From NCBI GenBank assembly GCA_028698535.1, contig JAQVDA010000003.1, forward strand, positions 1 through 26,825: a stretch of DNA of 26,825 nucleotides. Reading direction: 5' to 3'. The notes beneath the pieces are model-generated. The model saw only the letters and a list, made by a program, of their open reading frames with translations, was not told the DNA's origin and made no database searches. Shown here one piece after another: positions 15,810 through 23,096 of the stretch. The position numbers were made by a program, and so were the translations under genes. The stretch comes from Bacilli bacterium. GTDB taxonomy: Bacteria > Bacillota_I > Bacilli_A > RF39 > UBA660. The stretch's first letter is position 1. Each line of letters starts with the position of its first letter.

Positions 15810-17325
15810 TATTAATTCAGCCGATTTAATTGGATTGTTATACGAACAGAGTGAGGGGAAAATAAATAATTGCAGTATTGAGATTATTAACTATTGCCCG
15901 TTTAAATGTGATTTTTGTTATATACCCAAAGATTCTAGAAATCATCTTCCTTATAAAAAAATAAAAAAAATATTAGATGAACTATTAAAATTAGATTGCC
16001 TTTCTATACTTTTTACTGGAGGGGAAATTTTATTACATCCAGAATTTAAAAAAATATATTTATATGCTTGGAACAAAGGATTTAGAATAGGCTTAAATAC
16101 CAATGGTTATCTTTTCAACGAAGAATGGCTCGAATTTTTTGACGAGTATAAACCAAAAACTATAGAAATTAGTATATACGGTTATAATAATAAAACTTAT
16201 CACCAATTTACTCATGTTAAGGACTCCTTTCCTAAAGTAGAAAAAACTTTAAACTTATTAAAAAACTGCGATATAAAAACAACCCTAAAATCATTATTAA
16301 CTAAACAAAACTATAGTTATTTTGATAAACTAGTTAAGTACGCCAAGAGTAAAGGATTACTATTTAGGTGGGATTTTGTTGTTTTCCCAGTCATAAACAA
16401 TAGTCATCATAGTTGTAATGACTTTCGTGTTGAAGCCGATAGGGCAGTTGATATTTTATTTTCATATCATGATATCAAAAAATATTTCGCGACTAAAGTT
16501 TTTGAAATGGGAATCCCTTTATTATCTAATAATAAAGTTTTTCAATGTAGCGGGGGTAAGGATAGTATTCATATCGATGCTAAAGGAAACATAAGAATGT
16601 GTTTATGCGTTCCTAATAAAGAATTAAATATTAATAACAATACAATTACGGAGAGTTTGATCTATTTTGAAAATTTTAAAAGGATGCCTTTTTCTAAAGA
16701 GTCCAAGTGTAAGGATTGTTATAAAAAGGGAGTATGTAGATACTGTCCGGGTCGCTTTTATCTAGAAACAGGTGATTATAATTGTAATGTTGAGTGGTAT
16801 TGTGATATAGCAAATGGAATAATAAGAAAAGTTAGAAAAAAAACATTAAAAGGTTTGTATTTAGATAATTTAAAAAAACGCCAAAAACTCGTACAAGCAA
16901 TGTATAAAATCATTATTAATAATATTAAAAAAACAAATGTTGATTTTAATGAAAAAGAGGATGATTATAAAAAGTGGTTTCATAACATTACCACTAATAA
17001 AGATTTGCGTACCATTGTTTTATTAGACAGAACTAAAGTTTGTGCCTATTTGCAGTATATTATTTTGGGGGACAATTATTTTATTTGTGAAATTCAAGTT
17101 GATGATATCTACCAAGGTGATGGTATCACATTTAGAAAACTAATAGGTGAATTTATTAAAAATAGTCGTATAAGTGCTAACGCCTCAGTATTAGGTAATA
17201 TTAATCCTAACAATCTTAAATCAATAACGGTTTTTTCTAAAATGGGTTTTAAAAGGACTAATAAAAATAATTACCATATAGGGGGCAATAAACTATTAGA
17301 GTGGTTTTATGGCAAAAAATTATAA
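15796..17325 (+). CDS. Radical SAM/SPASM peptide maturase fused to a GNAT-like domain
   Basis: This 509-residue protein has three parts. Residues 30-250 are a radical SAM core: the 4Fe-4S motif CPFKCDFC (Cys34, Cys38, Cys41) and GGE at 75-77. Residues 251-336 are a SPASM-type auxiliary cluster region with nine cysteines (251, 269, 271, 305, 308, 314, 317, 330, 336). Residues about 377-509 look like a GNAT acyltransferase: motif A-like YQGDGITFRKL (439-449), then NPNNLKSITVFSKMGFKRT (470-488). The gene overlaps the PqqD-like gene. I infer that it modifies the 35-residue peptide, perhaps forming a crosslink and then an acyl group. The chemistry is unknown. The gene looks more A+T-rich than its neighbours. 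Confidence 0.88.
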   Translation: MKQIDINSADLIGLLYEQSEGKINNCSIEIINYCPFKCDFCYIPKDSRNHLPYKKIKKILDELLKLDCLSILFTGGEILLHPEFKKIYLYAWNKGFRIGLNTNGYLFNEEWLEFFDEYKPKTIEISIYGYNNKTYHQFTHVKDSFPKVEKTLNLLKNCDIKTTLKSLLTKQNYSYFDKLVKYAKSKGLLFRWDFVVFPVINNSHHSCNDFRVEADRAVDILFSYHDIKKYFATKVFEMGIPLLSNNKVFQCSGGKDSIHIDAKGNIRMCLCVPNKELNINNNTITESLIYFENFKRMPFSKESKCKDCYKKGVCRYCPGRFYLETGDYNCNVEWYCDIANGIIRKVRKKTLKGLYLDNLKKRQKLVQAMYKIIINNIKKTNVDFNEKEDDYKKWFHNITTNKDLRTIVLLDRTKVCAYLQYIILGDNYFICEIQVDDIYQGDGITFRKLIGEFIKNSRISANASVLGNINPNNLKSITVFSKMGFKRTNKNNYHIGGNKLLEWFYGKKL

Positions 17326-17367
17326 TATATCATTCTAGTTTGAATTTATTTATTTTATTAACAATAT

Positions 17368-17397
17368 AATCCTGTATTACTAATATTTGGATTTTTT
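17368..17397 (+). terminator. Weak candidate terminator after the RiPP-like cassette
   Basis: AATCC (17368-17372) pairs with GGATT (17389-17393), with an inner TATT/AATA pair (17375-17378 with 17382-17385), followed by TTTT. The stem is short and interrupted, so termination is uncertain. The rest of the 127-base gap holds only the promoter of the next gene. Confidence 0.35.
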
Positions 17398-17399
17398 AT

Positions 17400-17428
17400 T
17401 TGTCTAAAACAGAACTTTCTTGTATAAT
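17400..17428 (+). promoter_or_regulatory. Promoter of the ecf-truA operon
   Basis: TTGTCT (17400-17405) and TATAAT (17423-17428) are separated by 17 bases, an ideal sigma-A arrangement, 24 bases before the ecfA1 start. The ecf genes therefore do not depend on the cassette inserted upstream. Confidence 0.75.
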
Positions 17429-17452
17429 ATGTAGTATGCATGGGGTGGTTGT

Positions 17453-18268
17453 ATGCCAAATATAATAAAGATTAAAAACCTTAGTTTTGGTTATGATGAT
17501 AAACAAATATTTAATAAATTTAATTTAGAAATAGAAGCGGGAGATTGGGTCTCAATTATTGGTCCTAATAGTAGTGGTAAATCTACTTTAGTTAGACTTT
17601 TAGTAGGTCTAGCCTGCAGTAATAAAGCGATTACCGTTGATACTCTAATGGTTAATCAGGAAAAAATAGTGGAAGTTAGAAAAAGAATTGGGGTTATTTT
17701 TGACGATTTAACTAATCAATTTATTTCAGATACGGTACGCGATGATATTGCTTTTGGATTAGAGAACTTAAATTATGATATAGCTGAAATCCATACTAGA
17801 ATAATGCGAATCGCAAGGGAATTAAAGATTGAACACTTATTAGATGCTGATCCACAAAGACTAAGTGGTGGTGAGAAGCAAAAGGTCGCTTTAGCCGCTA
17901 TTTTGGTAATGCAGCCCAAGATTATTATTTTAGATGAAGCTTTGGCGATGCTTGATACGAAGGAACAAAGGGAAATCTTAAACATATTAAAAGTGTTGCA
18001 CGAAAAAAGAAAGTTAACGGTAATCAATATTACCCATAATTTAGAGGAAACTTTATATGGAAATAGAATTATTGTGTTAAACAAAGGTAAGACGGTGATG
18101 GAAGGAAAAACTTTGGATGTTTTAAAAGAAGAACGGATTCTAACTAAGCTAGGTCTAGAATTACCTTTTATGGTTGATTTATCTTTGAAGTTAAACTTTT
18201 ATAATTTACTTGATGATATAATATTAGATATGGATGAATTAATTACTAAATTATGGCCAAGTAAATAG
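17453..18268 (+). CDS. ecfA1: ECF transporter ATPase subunit EcfA1
   Basis: One of two ATPases of the energy-coupling factor module, which powers uptake of vitamins and metals by exchangeable S components. It has 271 residues: Walker A GPNSSGKST (37-45), signature LSGGEKQ (137-143), Walker B IIILDEALAMLD and H-loop ITHN. The Q-loop, usually VFQNPDNQF in this family, reads IFDDLTNQF, so the conserved glutamine is an aspartate (residue 84). The ribosome site GGGGTGG is modest. In Bacillus this gene follows rplQ directly. Confidence 0.95.
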   Translation: MPNIIKIKNLSFGYDDKQIFNKFNLEIEAGDWVSIIGPNSSGKSTLVRLLVGLACSNKAITVDTLMVNQEKIVEVRKRIGVIFDDLTNQFISDTVRDDIAFGLENLNYDIAEIHTRIMRIARELKIEHLLDADPQRLSGGEKQKVALAAILVMQPKIIILDEALAMLDTKEQREILNILKVLHEKRKLTVINITHNLEETLYGNRIIVLNKGKTVMEGKTLDVLKEERILTKLGLELPFMVDLSLKLNFYNLLDDIILDMDELITKLWPSK

Positions 18269-18300
18269 GGAAAAGATATAAGTTATCGGGTGGTGATAAA

Positions 18301-19149
18301 ATGGAAATTATTTTTAATGAGGTAAGCTATACATATAATATTAAAACATCTCTAGCTCAAAAGGCGATTGATACAGTTAGTTGTAAAATACCGCGCGGTA
18401 ATATTACTGGCATTATTGGTCCCACTGGTTCAGGAAAAACGACCCTAATAGAGTTAATAACAGCCTTATTAAATCCCCACGAGGGATATATTAAACTCAA
18501 TAAATTTAAAATTGAAAATAATAAACAAATTAGTAATATTAATAACTTAAGATCTAAACTAGGCTTAATGTTTCAATTTCCAGAAGAACAATTTTTTCAA
18601 CCAACCGTTAAAAAAGAATTAGAATTTGGAATGAAATATTTTAATTATAAACTGCCTGAAATTGATAAAAGAATTAATCAGGCGTTGAAGATGGTTGGAT
18701 TAGACGAAAGTTATTTAGAGAGAAATCCTTTTGAGTTAAGTCATGGTGAAAAAAGAAAAGTCGCTTTAGCGTCTATCTTAGTTTTTAATCCCAAGGTAGT
18801 TATTTTAGATGAACCGACTGTTGGGTTAGACAATCGCAATAAAAAGCGTTTAGTTAAATTAATCAGGCGTTTAAAATTAATTTATCATAAGACGATTATT
18901 ATTGTTAGCCATGATGTTGATTTATTATATGTATTAGCCGATTACATCGTGGCACTTAATAAAGGGAAATTAGTTACTAGTGGTTCTAAATATGATGTTT
19001 TTAGTCAGGAAGAGTTATTAACTAATAATAATATTGATATCCCGAAAGTAGCCAATTTCACTAATAAAGTATTAAAAAGGCAAAAGATAAAATTAGGTAA
19101 TTATTGTGAAATAAATGATTTAATAAAGGCTATTTATCGCCATGTTTAA
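18301..19149 (+). CDS. ecfA2: ECF transporter ATPase subunit EcfA2
   Basis: The second ATPase of the ECF module, 282 residues. It has Walker A GPTGSGKTT (40-48), Q-loop Gln92 in MFQFPEEQF, signature LSHGEKR (146-152), Walker B VVILDEPTVGLD and H-loop IVSHD. It pairs with EcfA1 and docks on EcfT. GGGTGGTGA precedes the start. It overlaps ecfT by 8 bases, which suggests coupled translation and fixed stoichiometry. Confidence 0.96.
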   Translation: MEIIFNEVSYTYNIKTSLAQKAIDTVSCKIPRGNITGIIGPTGSGKTTLIELITALLNPHEGYIKLNKFKIENNKQISNINNLRSKLGLMFQFPEEQFFQPTVKKELEFGMKYFNYKLPEIDKRINQALKMVGLDESYLERNPFELSHGEKRKVALASILVFNPKVVILDEPTVGLDNRNKKRLVKLIRRLKLIYHKTIIIVSHDVDLLYVLADYIVALNKGKLVTSGSKYDVFSQEELLTNNNIDIPKVANFTNKVLKRQKIKLGNYCEINDLIKAIYRHV

Positions 19150-19900
19150 TAATTTTGTTTTGGGAAAGTACTATCCTGCCGATTCTTTAATACATCGTAT
19201 GAATTCCTTCAACAAATTACTTTGTGTACTTACTTTCTTAATTGGCATAATGATTATTAATCAGTTAATCTTATATATAATGTTAATAATATTTACTTTA
19301 ATAATAATAATTATTTCCAAGGTACCCTTCGTTTTATTTTTATCAGGGTTAAAAAAGATGAGTATCTTAATGGCGGTTGTTTTTCTTTTCGAACTCTTGT
19401 TTAGTTTTAATGTTGTTAGCGCTTTTATTTTAGTAATAAGAATTATTTTAATTGTTATTTATACCTCTATTTTAACTTATACAACAACACCGAACGAAAT
19501 TACTTATGCTTTTGAACAATTGCTTAGTCCATTAAAGGCGATTAAAGTACCGGTTACTGATTTAGCCTTTCTATTATCGCTATCGTTACGCTTTGTACCA
19601 TTAACATTAGAACAGGCTAATAAAATTTTAAAATCACAAGCTAGTCGTGGCATCGATTTTAAACATAGCAATATAAAAGGAAAAATAGTTGCTTTATCAT
19701 CAATGTTAGTACCAATGATTATCTTGTCATTAAAAAGGGCGGAAAAATTAGCCGATGTGATGGAAGTAAGATTATATGGGGTTGAACCAACGAGAACTTA
19801 TTATCGTTTAAATAAATGGACTAAAGAAGATAATACTATATTTACCTTTCATCTTGGTTTTTTAATAGTATTAATAATATGTGAGGTGGTTATGTTATGA
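19142..19900 (+). CDS. ecfT: ECF transporter transmembrane subunit EcfT
   Basis: The 252-residue membrane scaffold that couples the two ATPases to the substrate-binding S component. It begins with the PADSLIHRMNSFNKL-type cytoplasmic helix, has several hydrophobic segments between about residues 25 and 120 plus one at the C-terminus, and carries the coupling-helix motifs SRGIDF and RAEKLADVMEVRLYG. No S-component gene is in the window, which is normal for group II ECF systems. It overlaps truA by 4 bases. Confidence 0.95.
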   Translation: MFNNFVLGKYYPADSLIHRMNSFNKLLCVLTFLIGIMIINQLILYIMLIIFTLIIIIISKVPFVLFLSGLKKMSILMAVVFLFELLFSFNVVSAFILVIRIILIVIYTSILTYTTTPNEITYAFEQLLSPLKAIKVPVTDLAFLLSLSLRFVPLTLEQANKILKSQASRGIDFKHSNIKGKIVALSSMLVPMIILSLKRAEKLADVMEVRLYGVEPTRTYYRLNKWTKEDNTIFTFHLGFLIVLIICEVVML

Positions 19901-20640
19901 AACGTTATTTAATGACTTTTAGTTATGATGGTACTAATTATCAGGGGTATCAAAAACAAGTTAAGCACAAAACGATTCAAGGCGAAATAGAAACAGCGTT
20001 AAAGAAGCTTAATAGTAATAAAAAGGTAACATTAGTAGCTTCCGGACGAACTGATGCTGGAGTTCATGCGTTAAACCAAAAAGCTCATTTTGATTTAGAT
20101 AAAAATCAGGCTGTTGATAAGTTGAGGCATTCTCTAAATAGTTTACTACCAAATGATATTTATATTAAAAGTATCCAATTAGTTAGTCATGATTTTCATG
20201 CGCGATACGATGCTCAGGCAAAAGAATATATATACAAAATTAATCTTGGCGAATATAATCCATTAGAACGCAATTATATTTATCAATATAATAAACCCCT
20301 AGAGATAGAGGCGATAGTAAAAGCGTTAACATATTTAGAAGGGGAACATGATTTTAAATCATTTGCGGGGGCAGATAATGAAAAGGAAAACTATGTACGA
20401 ACCATAATTAAAACCAATTTAGTTAAAGACCCTAATGATGTAAATAAAATAAGTATCTACTTTTTAGGGACTGGTTTTTTAAAACATATGATAAGAAATA
20501 TAGTCGGGACTTTAATGGAAATTGGAGTGGGAAAAAGAAAAAGTATTGATATAATTAATATTTTAAAACAAAAAGACCGCCGATCAGCTGGTGTTACCGC
20601 TAATCCGGAGGGATTATATTTAAAGGATGTTTATTATTAG
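19897..20640 (+). CDS. truA: tRNA pseudouridine(38-40) synthase TruA
   Basis: TruA isomerises uridines 38-40 in the anticodon stem-loop of tRNAs. At 247 residues it is normal. The catalytic Asp53 lies in SGRTDAGVHA (49-58), and the N-terminal YDGTNYQGYQ, the middle FHARYDAQAKEY and the C-terminal FLGTGFLKHMIRNIVGTL are typical. It lies downstream of ecfT with an ATGA overlap, as in many low-GC Gram-positives. Confidence 0.97.
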   Translation: MKRYLMTFSYDGTNYQGYQKQVKHKTIQGEIETALKKLNSNKKVTLVASGRTDAGVHALNQKAHFDLDKNQAVDKLRHSLNSLLPNDIYIKSIQLVSHDFHARYDAQAKEYIYKINLGEYNPLERNYIYQYNKPLEIEAIVKALTYLEGEHDFKSFAGADNEKENYVRTIIKTNLVKDPNDVNKISIYFLGTGFLKHMIRNIVGTLMEIGVGKRKSIDIINILKQKDRRSAGVTANPEGLYLKDVYY

Positions 20641-20667
20641 AATATTAATATATAAACGACTCAGCCA

Positions 20668-20696
20668 TTGACTTTATCATGAAAATCTAGTAAAAT
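20668..20696 (+). promoter_or_regulatory. Promoter of rplM-rpsI
   Basis: TTGACT (20668-20673) and TAAAAT (20691-20696) are separated by exactly 17 bases. It lies just after truA, so rplM-rpsI has its own transcription start, expected near 20703. Confidence 0.75.
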
Positions 20697-20702
20697 TTAA
20701 CC

Positions 20703-20772
20703 TGGTACATTTTCTTATACCCGCTAAGTAAATGCTGGGAACATTTACTTATAATAAGAAAGGAAAAAAAGT
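20703..20772 (+). promoter_or_regulatory. L13-type ribosomal protein leader RNA
   Basis: The leader folds into nested stems: TTCTTAT (20712-20718) with ATAAGAA (20754-20760), and TAAGTAAATG (20725-20734) with CATTTACTTA (20742-20751), a perfect 10 bp. CCC (20720-20722) could pair with GGG in the hairpin loop (20737-20739), a possible pseudoknot. The outer stem runs into the Shine-Dalgarno AAAGGA (20759-20764). Leaders before rplM are an established autoregulatory class in low-GC Gram-positives; membership is inferred. Confidence 0.65.
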
Positions 20773-21228
20773 ATGACAACATTTATGCAGAAAAAAGGCG
20801 ATGTTACGCGTCAATGGTATGTGGTTGATGCGACTAATCAAATATTAGGTCGTTTAGCCACCCAAGTAGCAACTATTTTGCGTGGTAAACATAAGCCCAC
20901 CTATACGCCTCATATTGATGGTGGCGATTTTGTTATTATCATTAATGCGGATAAGGTTAATTTAACCGGTAATAAATTAGACCAGAAAAAGTATTATGAC
21001 CATAGTGGTTATCCTGGTGGTTTACGAGTTAGATTGGCTAGGGAAATGAAAGAGAAATATCCGGTTAAAATGGTGGAAAGAGCAATTAAAGGGATGTTAC
21101 CAAAAGGAAGATTAGGTAGAGCCATGAGTAAAAAACTATTTGTTTATGCTGGCGATAAACATCCACATCTAGCTCAGAAACCAGAATTATTAGTGTTAGC
21201 GGAACGGAGTGAAAGTAATAATGAGTAA
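20773..21228 (+). CDS. rplM: Large ribosomal subunit protein uL13
   Basis: L13 (151 residues, slightly longer than the usual 142-148) is an early-assembly 50S protein. Conserved blocks: [20 protein letters not shown] near the N-terminus, [20 protein letters not shown], the [12 protein letters not shown] block, and the C-terminal [20 protein letters not shown]. The ATG at 20773 is best placed relative to AAAGGA; the ATG at 20785 is too distant. It overlaps rpsI by 8 bases. Confidence 0.97.
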   Translation: MTTFMQKKGDVTRQWYVVDATNQILGRLATQVATILRGKHKPTYTPHIDGGDFVIIINADKVNLTGNKLDQKKYYDHSGYPGGLRVRLAREMKEKYPVKMVERAIKGMLPKGRLGRAMSKKLFVYAGDKHPHLAQKPELLVLAERSESNNE

Positions 21229-21640
21229 AAAAAGAGTATTTACTGGTACCGGGCGTCGTAAAGAGGCTTCAGCTAGAGTAACAATGACCCCCGGTAAAGG
21301 CAAGATAATAATTAATGGTAAGGATGTTAATGAGTACTTACCATATAAGACTTTAATAATGGATTTAAGGCAACCGCTAGAGATTACTAAGATGGTAGAT
21401 AAATTTGATATTAAAGTAAATGTTACCGGTGGTGGTTTTACTGGTCAAACAGGAGCGATCCGCCTTGGAATTGTCCGTGCTTTACTAGAATACGATGCTG
21501 ATACAGATCCAAATTCTGAAGGTAGCTTTCGTCAGCTTTTAAAGGAAGGTGGCTTTATCTCCCGGGATGCCCGTATTAAAGAACGCAAGAAACCAGGCTT
21601 AAAGAAAGCCCGTCGAGCACCACAATTTTCAAAACGTTAA
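21221..21640 (+). CDS. rpsI: Small ribosomal subunit protein uS9
   Basis: S9 (139 residues) has a C-terminal tail that touches P-site tRNA. Family features: [20 protein letters not shown] near the N-terminus, [20 protein letters not shown] in the middle, and a basic C-terminus with [20 protein letters not shown] whose terminal Lys-Arg is the conserved end. The ATG at 21221 gives the usual [15 protein letters not shown]; an upstream in-frame start at 21209 lacks support. It overlaps rplM by 8 bases. Confidence 0.97.
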   Translation: MSKKRVFTGTGRRKEASARVTMTPGKGKIIINGKDVNEYLPYKTLIMDLRQPLEITKMVDKFDIKVNVTGGGFTGQTGAIRLGIVRALLEYDADTDPNSEGSFRQLLKEGGFISRDARIKERKKPGLKKARRAPQFSKR

Positions 21641-21648
21641 GATAATAA

Positions 21649-21680
21649 AAATAAGACCTTGTTTAACAAGGTCTTATTTA
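21649..21680. terminator. Bidirectional terminator between rpsI and the SpoIID-like gene
   Basis: AAATAAGACCTTG (21649-21661) pairs perfectly with CAAGGTCTTATTT (21667-21679) around a 5-base loop, a 13 bp stem flanked by A-runs and T-runs on both sides. It can end transcription of rplM-rpsI and, from the other strand, of the convergent gene ending at 21687. Confidence 0.92.
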
Positions 21681-21686
21681 TTTTAA

Positions 21687-23033
21687 TTATTTAGTGATTA
21701 TACTGGTATAAGGATAATAATGATTTAATATTTGGCGATAGGTATAGCCTTCTTTACCCATGCCATTAGCCCCATATTGGCTCATACCAACGCCGTGACC
21801 ATAACCTCTTGTTTTAAAGGTGATATTATTATTGGTTACGGAGATATCAAAATCAGCTGATCTTAGTCCAAATAAAGTTCTAATTTGCACACCGGAATAA
21901 CTTTTTTCACCAATTATTATTTCTTTAACACGGTCACCAGTTGTTTTTGAAACTGTTTGTACTTTAGTATCATAATTAAAGTTAAAACCCAAAATAGAAC
22001 TAGCTTCATTAAATGTTTTACTTACTTCTCGCGCATAAGTATTGGCGTTTAAATCCCAAGGACTGTTAACACTTTTTAAATATGGAAAACTTCCACCCCA
22101 GACATTAATAGGATCCTCTGTTTTCCCATTACTAGTTGAGTGGTATAAAGCATCAATATAATAACCATTAAAGGCTAGATATTGTCCTTTGGTACTCGCC
22201 ACCAGGTTTTTAATTTTATTATAGTAAGTATTAAAGTTACCGCCCCATTGAGCTTTTAATTGATTGTTATCTTTATATATTTGATGCGAATTAGTATCGG
22301 TTAAAACTTTCCCTTCGTGAATCCGTTTTAAGGCGTATGTACGCGCCGCGACACTTTGGGCTTTTAATGCTTCACCATGGAATAAAGCGGGCATCTCGGC
22401 ACTGACAACTCCAGTGACATAATCCTCTAAACTAATTTGTTCAATGGTGCCATTATAGCGGTATAAACTTACCATAGCTTCTTTTGGTTCTTCTTTTATA
22501 ATTTCCTGCTGAGGCTCTTTTGGTGTTTCTTTCGGAGCTTCTTTCGGTGTCGTAGGTGTGGTGGTTTTAGGTGGTGAGGTAGCCGGTATCTTTTGTTTTG
22601 TTTCGGTTTTAATTTCGGGGATTGCCGCTTCTTTTTTAGTTTCTTTTATCGTTTCTTCCTGTTTAGGATTGTCAACTACTATATCCGTTTCTTTCGTTTC
22701 TTTTTCTAAACTATCTTGATTAATATTATAACTCCACTGACTTTTATTATATTGAACATATTGAAAATCATCTTTAGTAATAGTGGCGGCATTAATAATA
22801 TTACTCATTAATATGGTAGTTATTACTATACCACCAATAACTAAATAAATTTTATTACTCTTTAATTTTATTTTATTTTTTTTGATAAAGGACACAATAT
22901 GATCATAAATATCTTGTTTTTTAGGCGCCTTTTTCGCATAAAGAAACTCCTTACTAAAATCAAAATCAGTATTAATATAGAGAAATAAACACGGTTTTTG
23001 ACCAACATATTTTATTTCATATCTTTCAAACAT
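21687..23033 (-). CDS. Membrane-anchored SpoIID/LytB-domain protein
   Basis: A 448-residue protein with a short cytoplasmic N-terminal part (1-60), one membrane segment (about 61-82), a Lys/Glu/Thr/Pro-rich linker (about 108-187) and an extracellular SpoIID/LytB domain (about 188-446). The domain has LEDYVTGVVSAEMP with Glu213, matching the catalytic Glu of SpoIID lytic transglycosylases, AQSVAARTYAL, and C-terminal GYGHGVGMSQYGANGMG. SpoIID cuts peptidoglycan during engulfment; in non-sporulating bacteria homologues act in wall remodelling. Start 23033 has a GGTGG site; an earlier ATG at 23078 lacks one. It lies 63 bases after the PLC-like gene on the same strand. Confidence 0.9.
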   Translation of the reverse strand: MFERYEIKYVGQKPCLFLYINTDFDFSKEFLYAKKAPKKQDIYDHIVSFIKKNKIKLKSNKIYLVIGGIVITTILMSNIINAATITKDDFQYVQYNKSQWSYNINQDSLEKETKETDIVVDNPKQEETIKETKKEAAIPEIKTETKQKIPATSPPKTTTPTTPKEAPKETPKEPQQEIIKEEPKEAMVSLYRYNGTIEQISLEDYVTGVVSAEMPALFHGEALKAQSVAARTYALKRIHEGKVLTDTNSHQIYKDNNQLKAQWGGNFNTYYNKIKNLVASTKGQYLAFNGYYIDALYHSTSNGKTEDPINVWGGSFPYLKSVNSPWDLNANTYAREVSKTFNEASSILGFNFNYDTKVQTVSKTTGDRVKEIIIGEKSYSGVQIRTLFGLRSADFDISVTNNNITFKTRGYGHGVGMSQYGANGMGKEGYTYRQILNHYYPYTSIITK

Positions 23034-23096
23034 AAAACCACCATTAGTAGTATTTAAAAAAAAGAACAAATAATACAAAAAAACTACGGTAGTGGT

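Noticed and set aside
17453..19900. ECF genes as the exporter of the RiPP-like product
   Set aside because: They are the conserved ECF uptake module of this locus in related bacteria, have their own promoter, and are importers.
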